Shown here: positions 32,692 through 41,263 of the stretch, piece by piece
Position numbering within the stretch: the first letter of the stretch is position 1
How the letters are laid out: every line of letters begins with the position of its first letter
Assembly: GCF_900188385.1 (NCBI RefSeq)
Contig: NZ_FZOI01000007.1
Location: 124,001-188,000 of the forward strand
Direction: 5' to 3'
DNA: 64,000 bases
Source of the DNA: Azospirillum sp. RU38E
GTDB lineage: Bacteria; Pseudomonadota; Alphaproteobacteria; Azospirillales; Azospirillaceae
Program-made: the position numbers and the translations under genes
The notes under the pieces: model-generated
Databases searched by the model: none
The model's input: the letters and a program-made list of their open reading frames with translations, nothing else
Told to the model about the DNA's origin: nothing

Positions 32692-33085
32692 TCCGCACGG
32701 ATCTGACAGGGCCCATGCCGACTCTATCGGTTGCGGCGAAGGCAGTTTCCGGCTATATAGCCCGCCTTGCCCCGAAGGGCATGAAAGATCATGACGCGAT
32801 GCGTTGCCGGGGGCTGGAAAACAGCCCCGCTGGTATCGCTCGCGTTCTGCTATTGAACGTCCTCGCCGCCGGTATGGTGGCGTAGCCATGGGCTTTCATC
32901 AAGGGCGGCCATGCTGCCGCCCTCTTCGGGAACAGGAAAGCTGGCCTTCGGGCTGGCTTGGCAAAGCCGCCGGGTATGATGCCTGGCGCGGCGGTGGTGA
33001 AGCCACAGAACCGGTTCGGGCGTGCCGGGGATGGGTGGAAGCGCCGTTGGGATCAACCCGAAACAGTCTGCCCATTGGAGTTTAC
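32692..33085 (+). promoter_or_regulatory. rpsA leader and promoter region
   Basis: 394 bases between the methyltransferase and rpsA; the frame open through it from 32804 is a read-through artefact. It contains an 8-bp hairpin agggcggc/gccgccct (32902-32909 with 32916-32923) and the ribosome-binding ggag at 33077-33080. S1 mRNA is autoregulated through its leader in E. coli; a similar role here is only a possibility. Confidence 0.4.
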
Positions 33086-34780
33086 ATGGCACAGGTTTCC
33101 GCCGCGAAGGAAAGCTTCGCCGCCCTGCTGGAAGAATCGTTCGGCTCCGCCGACAGCCTGGAAGGCACCGTCGTCAAGGGTCGTGTCGTCAATATCGACA
33201 ACGACATGGTGCTGATCGACGTTGGCCTGAAGTCTGAAGGTCGCGTTGCTCTCAAGGAATTTGCCGTTCCGGGCCAGCCGGTCGAGCTGAAGATCGGCGA
33301 CACCGTCGAGGTCTATCTGGAGCGCATGGAAGACAAGAACGGTGAAGCCGTTCTGTCGCGTGAGAAGGCCAAGCGCGAGGAAGCCTGGACCCTGCTGGAG
33401 AAGTCCTTCACCGACCAGAGCCGTGTCACCGGCATCATTTTCGGTCGCGTCAAGGGTGGCTTCACCGTCGATCTCAATGGCGCCGTGGCCTTCCTGCCGG
33501 GCAGCCAGGTCGATATCCGTCCGGTGCGCGACATCTCCCCGCTGATGGGCACGCCGCAGCCGTTCCAGATCCTGAAGATGGACCGCTCGCGCGGCAACAT
33601 CGTCGTTTCCCGCCGCGCCGTGCTGGAAGAAAGCCGTGCGGAAGCCCGCTCCGAGCTGGTCGCCTCCCTCAAGGAAGGCCAGATCCTGCAGGGCGTGGTC
33701 AAGAACATCACCGATTACGGTGCGTTCGTTGATCTGGGCGGCGTTGACGGCCTGCTGCACGTCACCGATATCGCCTGGCGCCGTATCAACCACCCGTCGG
33801 AAGCCCTGCAGATCGGCCAGACCGTTACGGTCCAGGTCATCCGCTTCAACTCCGAGACCCAGCGCATCAGCCTCGGCATGAAGCAGCTGGAAGCCGATCC
33901 GTGGGAAGGCGTGGAAGCCAAGTACCCGCCGCAGGCCAAGTTCAAGGGTCGCGTCACCAACATCACCGACTACGGCGCCTTTGTGGAGCTGGAGCCGGGT
34001 ATCGAAGGTCTGGTGCACGTCTCCGAGATGAGCTGGACCAAGAAGAACGTCCATCCGGGCAAGATCGTTTCCACCTCTCAGGAAGTGGAAGTGATGGTGC
34101 TGGACGTGGATCCGGTGAAGCGCCGTATCAGCCTGGGTCTGAAGCAGACCATGCAGAACCCCTGGGAAGCCTTCGTCGAGAAGTTCCCGGGCGGCACCGA
34201 GCTGGAAGGCGAGGTCAAGAACATCACCGAATTCGGTCTGTTCGTTGGTCTGCCGGGCGACATCGACGGTATGGTGCACCTGTCCGATCTGGATTGGAAC
34301 ACCCCCGGCGAGCAGGCGATCCAGGAATACAAGAAGGGCGATCAGGTCAAGGTCAAGGTCCTGGACGTTGACGTTGAGAAGGAACGCATCTCCCTCGGCA
34401 TCAAGCAGCTGGCTTCCGATCCGTTCGAGCAGGCTGCCGCTGGCGTCAAGAAGGGCGATGTCGTCACCTGCACCGTGACCCAGATCACCGAAGGCGGGAT
34501 CGAGGTTGAGGTTGGTGAAGGCTTCACCGGCTTCATCCGCAAGTCCGACCTGAGCCGTGAGCGTTCCGAGCAGCGCCCCGACCGCTTCGCCGTTGGCGAA
34601 AAGGTCGATGCCAAGGTCACCCAGGTCGATCGCGGTTCCCGCAAGATCGGCCTGTCGATCAAGGCCAAGGAAGTTGAGGAAGAGAAGTCCGCGATGGCCG
34701 AATTCGGTTCGTCCGACTCGGGCGCCTCGCTGGGCGACATCCTAGGTGCGGCTCTGAAGCGCCGCCAGCAGAACGACTGA
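33086..34780 (+). CDS. rpsA: 30S ribosomal protein S1
   Basis: 564 residues, six S1 (OB-fold) repeats. Start MAQVSAAKESFAALLEES with ggag 5 bases upstream. Repeats are visible as GTVVKGRVVNIDNDMVLIDV, VTGIIFGRVKGGFTVDLNGA, LQGVVKNITDYGAFVDLGGV, FKGRVTNITDYGAFVELEPG, LEGEVKNITEFGLFVGLPGD and VTCTVTQITEGGIEVEVGEG. Binds mRNA on the ribosome and helps initiation on structured leaders. Ends with its own terminator; the usual downstream neighbour ihfB is absent. Confidence 0.98.
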   Translation: MAQVSAAKESFAALLEESFGSADSLEGTVVKGRVVNIDNDMVLIDVGLKSEGRVALKEFAVPGQPVELKIGDTVEVYLERMEDKNGEAVLSREKAKREEAWTLLEKSFTDQSRVTGIIFGRVKGGFTVDLNGAVAFLPGSQVDIRPVRDISPLMGTPQPFQILKMDRSRGNIVVSRRAVLEESRAEARSELVASLKEGQILQGVVKNITDYGAFVDLGGVDGLLHVTDIAWRRINHPSEALQIGQTVTVQVIRFNSETQRISLGMKQLEADPWEGVEAKYPPQAKFKGRVTNITDYGAFVELEPGIEGLVHVSEMSWTKKNVHPGKIVSTSQEVEVMVLDVDPVKRRISLGLKQTMQNPWEAFVEKFPGGTELEGEVKNITEFGLFVGLPGDIDGMVHLSDLDWNTPGEQAIQEYKKGDQVKVKVLDVDVEKERISLGIKQLASDPFEQAAAGVKKGDVVTCTVTQITEGGIEVEVGEGFTGFIRKSDLSRERSEQRPDRFAVGEKVDAKVTQVDRGSRKIGLSIKAKEVEEEKSAMAEFGSSDSGASLGDILGAALKRRQQND

Positions 34781-34826
34781 TCCGGCAACGGATCAGCCTG
34801 ATCTGTTCAGGTTGTTGGAGTAGTGA

Positions 34827-34858
34827 AAAGGCCGCCGGGGCAACCCGGCGGCCTTTTT
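34827..34858 (+). terminator. Rho-independent terminator of rpsA
   Basis: aaaggccgccggg (34827-34839) / cccggcggccttt (34844-34856), loop gcaa, T-run. Confidence 0.92.
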
Positions 34859-34936
34859 GCTGTTTCTTTTCGACCCGCTTGCATTCGGCCCGCTGACGCC
34901 CCCGTCCGCCCGCGGCAGACCTGGGACGGCTCGCGA

Positions 34937-35626
34937 TCAGGGAAGTTTCAGCGGTGTGTGGGGCGACAGTTCCAGCCGCCGTTCCGCCCGGCAGCTGCCG
35001 CTGGCCAGCTGCCGGTTCAGCACGGCATTGATGGCGCGCAGGATCTGCGCCCGGTCGATGATGCGCAACAGCCCGTCGGCGCTGAAACGCAGGTTGAATT
35101 CCGGCCCCGCCTTGCGCAGCAGGGCGGCCGGGTCGGGGCCGCTGCATTCCATCAGCACCAGGGTCGGCGCGTCTGTGCCTTGGCGCACCAGGGCCAGGGG
35201 CAGATAGGCATAGCGCTCCGCATCCTCATCCTTCAGGGCGGCGGGCAGGCGGGTGCGGCTGTCCAGCCGTTGCAGGCCTTCCCCGGTCAGGCGCACCTGC
35301 GCCAGGTAGAGCGCCCGTGCCTCACCCCCCGGTACCGACAGGCGCGACAAGTCGGCATCAACGATGCGGGCGAAGGCGACGGAGCCGACGCGGCCACCGG
35401 CTCCCGAAACGACATAGCGGCTGCCGGCACGCATCGTCTCTTCCCGCACCGTCAGCGTATCGCCCAGCCCGCTGGGCATATCGCGGGAGAAGACGCCATG
35501 CGGCAGCGCCTCCCCCGTGGGCAGCAGCGGCGTGGCGCTCTGCCCCAGCAGACAGCCGCCCAGCGGCAGGCAGGCGGCCATCACCGCCAGGGTACGGGCC
35601 AAACCCTGCCGGATCATTTGCCTCAT
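34937..35626 (-). CDS. Predicted outer-membrane or periplasmic lipoprotein of unknown function
   Basis: 229 residues. Lipoprotein signal with lipobox LGGC (TLAVMAACLPLGGCLLG). The rest has no domain I recognise; it contains two similar segments describing beta-rich folds (GRVGSVAFARIVDADLSRLS; LYLAQVRLTGEGLQRLDS) and one further cysteine pair candidate (MECSGPD, SGSCRAE). Its start overlaps the stop of the DUF882-like lipoprotein by 4 bp, so the two are co-translated and may work together at the cell wall. Confidence 0.75.
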   Translation of the reverse strand: MRQMIRQGLARTLAVMAACLPLGGCLLGQSATPLLPTGEALPHGVFSRDMPSGLGDTLTVREETMRAGSRYVVSGAGGRVGSVAFARIVDADLSRLSVPGGEARALYLAQVRLTGEGLQRLDSRTRLPAALKDEDAERYAYLPLALVRQGTDAPTLVLMECSGPDPAALLRKAGPEFNLRFSADGLLRIIDRAQILRAINAVLNRQLASGSCRAERRLELSPHTPLKLP

Positions 35627-36207
35627 CGCGTCCGCCAGGTGCGGTTGGGGCCGGTATCGATATGGGTATGGCCGGTGGACGGATAATAGGCGGAACCGCC
35701 GCGCTGCATGGTCTTGGCGATTTCGCCCAAGGCCGGGCCGGGCAGCAGCGGCACGCGGAAATCCATGGCCTTTCCCTGCAGGTGATAGCTTTCGCGCGCC
35801 GCATTGCCATTCACCTTCACCAGATCGGCATTGGTGCCGGCGGAACGGAACCCGTCCGTCACCTCCACCACCGTGGTGGGCGGCAGGCCGGTGCGCATCA
35901 GCAGGTCGAACAGGAAATCCATCAGCAACGGGTCGATGGGCCGTTCCTCCCCCGTGCGCCGGTCACGCAGCAAATGGCTGATCTTGACCATGGCATCGCG
36001 GTCGTAATCACCATTATGGAAATAGATCACGTCCACCATCTCCTTTGACCGTGGATAGGTCAACACCACGCGCCGCACATCGGGCAGCGGCGGCAGCACC
36101 ACTTCCGGTTCCGGCGGCGGTTGCAGCGGCCGGCTGGTGCAGCCGGCCAGGGCCAGGGCGGCGGCGGTCAGCAGAAGGAACAACAGGTGACGGCAGGAAA
36201 AGGGCAA
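35623..36207 (-). CDS. DUF882/peptidase M15-like lipoprotein (YcbK-type)
   Basis: 194 residues. Lipobox LALAGC after a leucine-rich signal. The DUF882/M15 zinc-site pattern is visible: SYHLQGKAMDFR (His and Asp ligands) and GHTHIDTGPNRTW (second His), preceded by TDGFRSAGTNADL. This fold is related to D-Ala-D-Ala carboxypeptidases, but many family members act in cell-wall remodelling with unproven activity. Unlike the usual members, which carry a Tat signal, this one is lipid-anchored. Confidence 0.82.
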   Translation of the reverse strand: MPFSCRHLLFLLLTAAALALAGCTSRPLQPPPEPEVVLPPLPDVRRVVLTYPRSKEMVDVIYFHNGDYDRDAMVKISHLLRDRRTGEERPIDPLLMDFLFDLLMRTGLPPTTVVEVTDGFRSAGTNADLVKVNGNAARESYHLQGKAMDFRVPLLPGPALGEIAKTMQRGGSAYYPSTGHTHIDTGPNRTWRTR

Positions 36208-36257
36208 GGGTGGGCTCCGGCGGCGACAGTAAGGGGCAAAGGGCAGGCAAGGACGGA

Positions 36258-36920
36258 TCAGGGGGCGAGACGGTAGCCGCCCCCTTCGGTCAGCAACAGG
36301 GCAGGGGCGGCGGCGTCCGCCTCCATCTTGCGGCGCAATCGGTAAATGTGGGTTTCCAGCGTATGGGTGCTGATCCCCTGGCGGTAGCCCCAGACCTGTT
36401 CCAGCAGGGTTTCGCGCGCGACCACCGCCCCGGCCGCATCATGCAGCAGGCGCAGCAGGGCGGCTTCCTTGTCCGTCAGCCGGATCTTGCCGCCATCCGC
36501 CGGCCGGACCAGCAGCTTGTCATCGGCATGGAACTGATAGGGGCCCAGCGGCAGGGGCGGCGGGCGGGTCACCGCTGTTGGCGGGCGCAACAACGCCTCC
36601 AGCCGGCCCAGCAGGGTGCCCAGCCGAAAAGGCTTGGTGATATGGTCATTGGCGGCGGCCACCGTCTTGCCGCCTAGCAGGATGATGGGGCAGGTGATGC
36701 CTTGGCCCCGCCAGAGGGTGCAGAGGCTGGCCCCGTCGCCATCCGGCAGGGTGCCGGCCAGCAGGATGGCGGTGAAGGGGCCGCTGCCGGACAGCGCCGC
36801 CGTGGCTTCGGCCGCCGTTGCCGCCTCCACCACCCGCATGTCGCGCAGCAGCAACTGTTCCGCGACGGACTGGCGCAGCGGCAGGTCGTCATCGACCAGA
36901 AGGATCAACGGGCCGGTCAT
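36258..36920 (-). CDS. OmpR-family response regulator with degenerate receiver
   Basis: 220 residues. N-terminal receiver: the acidic pocket is present (LVDDD, 9-12), but the phospho-acceptor position is Ala55 (ILLAGTLPDGDG, where LD-x-x-LP is expected), and the switch Thr/Ser is replaced by Gly in PIILLGGK; the conserved Lys (ITKPF) remains, in a shortened loop. C-terminal OmpR winged helix about 125-218 (IRLTDKEAALLRLLHDAAGA; THTLETHIYRLRRKMEAD; GGGYRLAP). It is probably a phosphorylation-independent DNA-binding regulator. No histidine kinase lies nearby. Targets unknown; the cluster starting 57 bases upstream on the same strand is a candidate. Confidence 0.87.
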   Translation of the reverse strand: MTGPLILLVDDDLPLRQSVAEQLLLRDMRVVEAATAAEATAALSGSGPFTAILLAGTLPDGDGASLCTLWRGQGITCPIILLGGKTVAAANDHITKPFRLGTLLGRLEALLRPPTAVTRPPPLPLGPYQFHADDKLLVRPADGGKIRLTDKEAALLRLLHDAAGAVVARETLLEQVWGYRQGISTHTLETHIYRLRRKMEADAAAPALLLTEGGGYRLAP

Positions 36921-36977
36921 GCGTTGGGGCGGGCAGGGGGAACCGGTGCGATTGATAGCATGGATGGCGGCGGCTTT

Positions 36978-37844
36978 TCAGCGCCGTGCGAAAATATCCA
37001 TATGCCCCACACTCAGCCCGGATATGCCATCGCGGGCCATTGCCTGCCGGCGCTGCTGCCATTCGCCGATGCGGGCGGCGGCGGCGGGTTCCATCTCCGT
37101 GGCGGCCTTGGCGTGGAAATGCAGCAGGGCCAGATGGGCGGCCAACCGCTTTTCCCCGATGGCCCAGTCCGATTTTCCTTGTTCCACCTTATAGCCGACA
37201 CGGGCCAGCGCCTTGGCCAGGGCGGCGGGGGCGGTGGGCCCCAGGGCAGGGCCGAACCCCTTGTCCTTGCCCATATGGGCGTGAAACCGCTCCAGCACGA
37301 ATCCATCATCCGGGTCGGGCGTGGAAAACGCGACGCGCCCATCCACCATCAGCGTGAACAGCAGCGGCGGATAGCCCGCCACCGCCAGTTCATCGGCAAA
37401 GCTCTCCACCCAGGGGGCGGAGACCAGATCGAACAGGGCGTTGGCAGTGATGCCATCATACTGGTTCAGCCCCAGATCGGTCAGGTTGCGGGCAATGTCG
37501 CAGCTCCGCATCTCCACCCGGATGCCCATATCCTCGCAGCTTATATGATAGGCGCGGCGCTGTTCCTTAAGGGTCCAGCCATTGCGCTCCGCCCAATGCT
37601 GCATCTCCCCCGGTGCCTTGGCCAGCAGCTTGCGGTCCTTTTCGATCAGGGTCCAATCCTGCTGCGCCCGGCCCAGCTTCAGGGCCAACTGGCGAACATT
37701 ATTGCCGGTGCCGGACCCCAGATCGATCAACATCGGTTCGGCCGGCAGTACGCGGCCGAACCCCCAGGCGAAGGCGGCGACACGCGCCACCTCATCCAGG
37801 GGGGCGCGCAGGCGCAGCCAGTCGGCATCAAATTCATTGCTCAT
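36978..37844 (-). CDS. SAM-dependent methyltransferase in pterin/flavin-like cluster
   Basis: 288 residues. Motif I LIDLGSGTGNNVRQL and motif II-like WTLIEKDRKLLA, followed by YDGITANALFDLVSAPWVES. This resembles a family of class I methyltransferases of unknown substrate conserved beside GT4 and PTPS-like genes. Its ATG overlaps the glycosyltransferase stop by 4 bp. Last gene of the four-gene minus-strand operon 40346 to 36978. Confidence 0.82.
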   Translation of the reverse strand: MSNEFDADWLRLRAPLDEVARVAAFAWGFGRVLPAEPMLIDLGSGTGNNVRQLALKLGRAQQDWTLIEKDRKLLAKAPGEMQHWAERNGWTLKEQRRAYHISCEDMGIRVEMRSCDIARNLTDLGLNQYDGITANALFDLVSAPWVESFADELAVAGYPPLLFTLMVDGRVAFSTPDPDDGFVLERFHAHMGKDKGFGPALGPTAPAALAKALARVGYKVEQGKSDWAIGEKRLAAHLALLHFHAKAATEMEPAAAARIGEWQQRRQAMARDGISGLSVGHMDIFARR

Positions 37845-38929
37845 GCGATCCGCTCGATTTCCGGATTGCTGGCCAGGCTCTGGGCCAGGGCAGACCGGAT
37901 GATGCTGATCGTATCCTCCCAGTTTGGCAAGCCGGCACCGGCGGCCTTTGCTGCCTCGGCCGCCCGCCCCCGCGCGTTGCCGTCGGCGATCAGCGGTTCC
38001 AGCGCGCGGGCCAGCGCCCCGGCATCACCCGGCGGCACCAGACCGCCCGCCGCCGCCGGTACGAATTCCGCCAGCGCGCCCACCTGGCTGACCACGGTTG
38101 GCAGGCCCCGGGCCAGTGCCTCGGCCGCCACCATGCCATAGCCTTCATGGAAGGTGGGCAGCACGAAGATGTCGGCCCCGCGCCACTGTGCCTCCAGCGC
38201 TTCGGCGGCCAGTTCGCCTGCCAGTTCCACCCGCTCGGCAATGCCGCGTTCGGCCATAGCCTCCCGCAGGGCTGCCTCATGGCCGGGATGCCGCTCCGCC
38301 CCCACCAGCGCCAGCCGCCAGGGCAGATGGCGCAGGCGGGACAAAGCCTCCACCAGCACCAGATGGCCCTTGCGCGGGGTCAGGCTGGCCACGCAGAGCA
38401 GAACAGGGGTTTCCCCGCCGCTGCCGGTGCTGGGGCTGGCGGGGTCGGTGCCCGGATTGGCGATGGTGATGCGCCTTTCTGGCACATCCAGCGCCATGAC
38501 ATCGGCTGCCGTGGCCCGGCTGGGCACGATGACACGGCGGACATAGGCCAGCGTGTCGCGTTCCAGCCGGCGCAGCAGGGCCGATTCCTCCACATCCAGC
38601 CCGGCTTCCAGATGCAGCGGGTGATGCACCAGGGCGGTCATGCGCAGGCGATAGCGGTCCACCCACAGGGCATGGGCGGCCACGGGCAGGGCCAGCCCAT
38701 CCACCAGCACCACCGACCCGTCGGGGATCATGCTCATGATCTGGTCGGCATTGCTGCGCGACCGTTCATCCACGAACGGGTGCGGCCCGGTCAGCTCATG
38801 CACCTGCACCTCCTCCCCGCGCGCGATCAGCCCATCGCGGATGCGGCGCAGGAAGCCATAGCCGCCGGTCAACTGGTTGATGGCACCGGGGGAGATGATA
38901 TGGACGGGAACAGCGATACGCCGGTTCAT
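37841..38929 (-). CDS. Glycosyltransferase family 4
   Basis: 362 residues, GT-B fold. The C-terminal donor domain shows ASLTPRKGHLVLVEALSRL and the E-x7-E motif FHEGYGMVAAEALARGLPTV. N-terminal acceptor domain opens VHIISPGAINQLTGGYGFLR. Retaining transfer of a sugar from a nucleotide sugar is expected; acceptor unknown. 4-bp overlaps with both neighbours in the operon make it an integral cluster member rather than an exopolysaccharide gene by chance nearby. Confidence 0.88.
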   Translation of the reverse strand: MNRRIAVPVHIISPGAINQLTGGYGFLRRIRDGLIARGEEVQVHELTGPHPFVDERSRSNADQIMSMIPDGSVVLVDGLALPVAAHALWVDRYRLRMTALVHHPLHLEAGLDVEESALLRRLERDTLAYVRRVIVPSRATAADVMALDVPERRITIANPGTDPASPSTGSGGETPVLLCVASLTPRKGHLVLVEALSRLRHLPWRLALVGAERHPGHEAALREAMAERGIAERVELAGELAAEALEAQWRGADIFVLPTFHEGYGMVAAEALARGLPTVVSQVGALAEFVPAAAGGLVPPGDAGALARALEPLIADGNARGRAAEAAKAAGAGLPNWEDTISIIRSALAQSLASNPEIERIA

Positions 38930-39339
38930 GCGACTTCTCCCGCGACCGGTGCCTCAAAGGCGGCCCAGGCCGTATGTGATTCATGCAAACTGATCTTCAG
39001 GCTGGCCACCTGTTGCCCATCCGCCCCCAAAGCACCTGCCCGGATGCCATCCGACAGGCGGCGATGGATTTCCCCGGCCAGGAATTCCGTGGTGGTGTTG
39101 CGGCCCGCCAGTTCCGGCACGTCATCCAGATTGCGGTAATTCAGCGGGGCCAGCACCTGCTTCAACAGGTCGGCGGCCTGTCCGATATCCACCACCAGCC
39201 CGTCGGCTGACAGGGCGGGGCGGCGGAATTCGGCGTCAACGACAAAGGTGGCGCCGTGCAACTGCTGCGCTGGGCCGAAAATAGCCCCCTTGAAACTGTG
39301 GGCGATCATGATGTGATCGCGGACGGTCAGGGAATACAT
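38926..39339 (-). CDS. 6-pyruvoyl-tetrahydropterin synthase/QueD-fold protein with altered active site
   Basis: 137 residues from the ATG at 39339 (AGGA 6 bases upstream). PTPS fold: IMIAHSFKG holds the first zinc His (H14), LHGATFVVDAEF the second (H28), but the third ligand of the canonical HGH is Ala30 and the catalytic Cys position is Ala24. The LDHxxLN segment reads LNYRNLDDV, so the charge-relay His is also missing. NTTTEFLA and the substrate-binding Glu120 (LHESHTAW) are kept. It should bind a pterin-like molecule but probably not perform QueD or PTPS chemistry. It overlaps the dehydrogenase gene by 13 bp. Confidence 0.85.
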   Translation of the reverse strand: MYSLTVRDHIMIAHSFKGAIFGPAQQLHGATFVVDAEFRRPALSADGLVVDIGQAADLLKQVLAPLNYRNLDDVPELAGRNTTTEFLAGEIHRRLSDGIRAGALGADGQQVASLKISLHESHTAWAAFEAPVAGEVA

Positions 39340-40346
39340 GCGGCTTCCTGTAAATCCACGGGTGGATAACATACGACCGGGCAACCGGGTGGCATCCCCC
39401 GACCATCGGCCAGCGCCACCATGGCCGCTGGCAGTTCGGCAAAGGGGATTTCCGCACCCAGAAGCCTGTCCAGCGCCGGATCGTCAAGCAGTTGCAGCGC
39501 CTTGTCCAGTCTTCGCGCGAAATTCCAGCGCGGACGCTGGTTGTTGGCAACCATACCGACCTGTGAGGAAATAATACGCAATCTGGAAGGGTGAAAATGC
39601 CCGCCCAGCGCGATGGTCACCGGCCGGTCACCATACCAGGAGGCTTCCACCAGCGTGGCTTCCGTCCCGGCCAGGGCGATGGCGGTGGAAAGCCCCTCGC
39701 CGCTGGCGCTGCAATGGATCACCAGATCGCAGGTCTTGGCCAGCGCGCCGCATTCACCGGCCAGGGCAAATCCGGCCCCCAGATGCCGGGCCAGATCGGC
39801 GCGGGTGGGGTCGATATCCACCAGGGTCAGCTCCACCCCCGGCAGCCTTGCCGCCAGCCGCGCCACCAGACAGCCGACCAGCCCGGCCCCGACAATGGCG
39901 ATGCGCTGGCCGGGGCCGGCCCCGCCATCCCACAGGATGTTCAGCGCCGTTTCCATATTGGCGGCCAGCACGGCGCGGCGGTCGGGCACCGCATCGGGGA
40001 TCGGCCGGCAGGCGGTGGCGTCGATCAGGCAGAGATCCTGATGGGGATGAAGCGCGAAGACCCGCCGGCCGATCAGCGCCTCCGGCCCTGCCTCCACCTG
40101 CCCCACCAGGGCATAGCCATATTTCACCGGGCCGGGAAAGCCGCCTTCCTGCATCGGGCAGGCCATGCTGTCGGCCAGGTCCTGGGGCACGCCGCCGCGG
40201 AAAACCAGGCTTTCGGTGCCCCGGCTGATGCCGCTGTACAGCGTGCGCACCAGCAGCTGATCGGGGCTGCGGGGCGGCAGTTCCTGGCGGCAGATGGCGC
40301 CACGGCCGGGCGACAGCACCCAGAAGGCTTGGGCGGTAATGGGCAT
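39327..40346 (-). CDS. MDR-family (zinc-type alcohol dehydrogenase-like) oxidoreductase
   Basis: 339 residues. N-terminal GroES-like part with SGISRGTESLVFRG, where ordinary zinc alcohol dehydrogenases have the first catalytic-zinc Cys, so it may be zinc-free or differ in chemistry. The rest includes EGGFPGPVKYGYALVGQVE and a Rossmann NAD(P) site IAIVGAGLVGCLVARLAA at about 150-168 with VDIDPTRADLA. Resembles BchC-like/zinc-binding dehydrogenases found with PTPS-like genes. First gene of the minus-strand operon; divergent from the CDP-alcohol transferase with about 120 bp between. Confidence 0.85.
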   Translation of the reverse strand: MPITAQAFWVLSPGRGAICRQELPPRSPDQLLVRTLYSGISRGTESLVFRGGVPQDLADSMACPMQEGGFPGPVKYGYALVGQVEAGPEALIGRRVFALHPHQDLCLIDATACRPIPDAVPDRRAVLAANMETALNILWDGGAGPGQRIAIVGAGLVGCLVARLAARLPGVELTLVDIDPTRADLARHLGAGFALAGECGALAKTCDLVIHCSASGEGLSTAIALAGTEATLVEASWYGDRPVTIALGGHFHPSRLRIISSQVGMVANNQRPRWNFARRLDKALQLLDDPALDRLLGAEIPFAELPAAMVALADGRGMPPGCPVVCYPPVDLQEAACIP

Positions 40347-40465
40347 GGTTGGTTATATACTCCCTGCTTCGTGAAAGGGGCCGGGTGGTGAAGCCATAGC
40401 ATGGATCGGTGATGTTCCGATGGGAAACCCCTTGTCAAATCGCCCAAACCGCCAACTTTTCCTGC

Positions 40466-41263
40466 ATGACCTTGACCAGCCCCGGCCTGTTGCACGGCCC
40501 TGCCAACCTTTCGCCTGATTGTGCCGCCCGGTTGCCGGGGCTGCGGCTGCAACTGACATTGCATCTGCTGCTGGCGTGGCCGCTGGTGGCGCTGGGCGGG
40601 GCGGTGCTGGCCCGCTGGTTGGGCCTGCCCGGCTGGTATGCCGCCAGCGCCGCCTTGTGTTTCCTGCCGGTGGCCGGCCTCTCCTGGCTGGACCTGCGCC
40701 AGCACACCATCCATCAACGCTGGGGGGCCGCCAACCGCATCACCCTGTTGCGCGGCGGCTTGATCGCCCTGGTCGGCGGGGCGCTGCCGCTGGCCCCGGT
40801 TTTGGACAAGGACCAGTCCTGGGCCGTGGCGGTGATTGCCATCACCGCCCTGCTGCTGGATGGGGTGGATGGTTGGGTGGCGCGCCGGCGGGGGCTGGCC
40901 AGCCCCTATGGCGCGCGGTTCGATATGGAACTGGATGCGCTGCTGATCCTGCTGCTCTGTCTGCTGCTGGCCCTGTCGGGGGAGGTGGGGGCCTGGGTGC
41001 TGGGTCTGGGGCTGCTGCGGCCGGGCTTCATCCTGGCGGGCAAGCTGTGGCCTCGCTTGGCAGCCCCCCTGCCGCCCAGCCAGCGGCGGCGGGTCATCTG
41101 TGTGGTGCAGGTGGTGACGCTGGCGGCCGCCGCCACGCCATGGATCGAAACTCCGCTGACCAGCGTTGCCACCGGTGCAGCCTTTGCCCTTTTGCTTTTC
41201 TCCTTCGCGGCCGATACGGTTTGGTTGATACACCACGGCCGCCGCGCCGATGGATTTGAATAA
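40466..41263 (+). CDS. CDP-alcohol phosphatidyltransferase family membrane protein
   Basis: 265 residues if the ATG at 40466 is used; GTG/ATG starts at 40409/40412 are possible. The full CDP-alcohol motif is present: DGVDGWVAR, eight residues, G-x3-D-x3-D (ending GARFDMELD). Membrane helices at about 25-50, 55-70, 95-120, 165-190 and 225-245. Such enzymes displace CMP from a CDP-activated alcohol, commonly making phospholipids or inositol phosphates. The alcohol acceptor cannot be read from sequence. It is directly coupled to ribA (TAATG overlap), which is unusual for a general phospholipid enzyme. Confidence 0.87.
   Translation: MTLTSPGLLHGPANLSPDCAARLPGLRLQLTLHLLLAWPLVALGGAVLARWLGLPGWYAASAALCFLPVAGLSWLDLRQHTIHQRWGAANRITLLRGGLIALVGGALPLAPVLDKDQSWAVAVIAITALLLDGVDGWVARRRGLASPYGARFDMELDALLILLLCLLLALSGEVGAWVLGLGLLRPGFILAGKLWPRLAAPLPPSQRRRVICVVQVVTLAAAATPWIETPLTSVATGAAFALLLFSFAADTVWLIHHGRRADGFE

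Noticed and set aside
38926-39339. Annotation as functional QueD (queuosine pathway)
   Set aside because: Catalytic Cys, charge-relay His and one zinc His are missing, and no queC/queE lies nearby.
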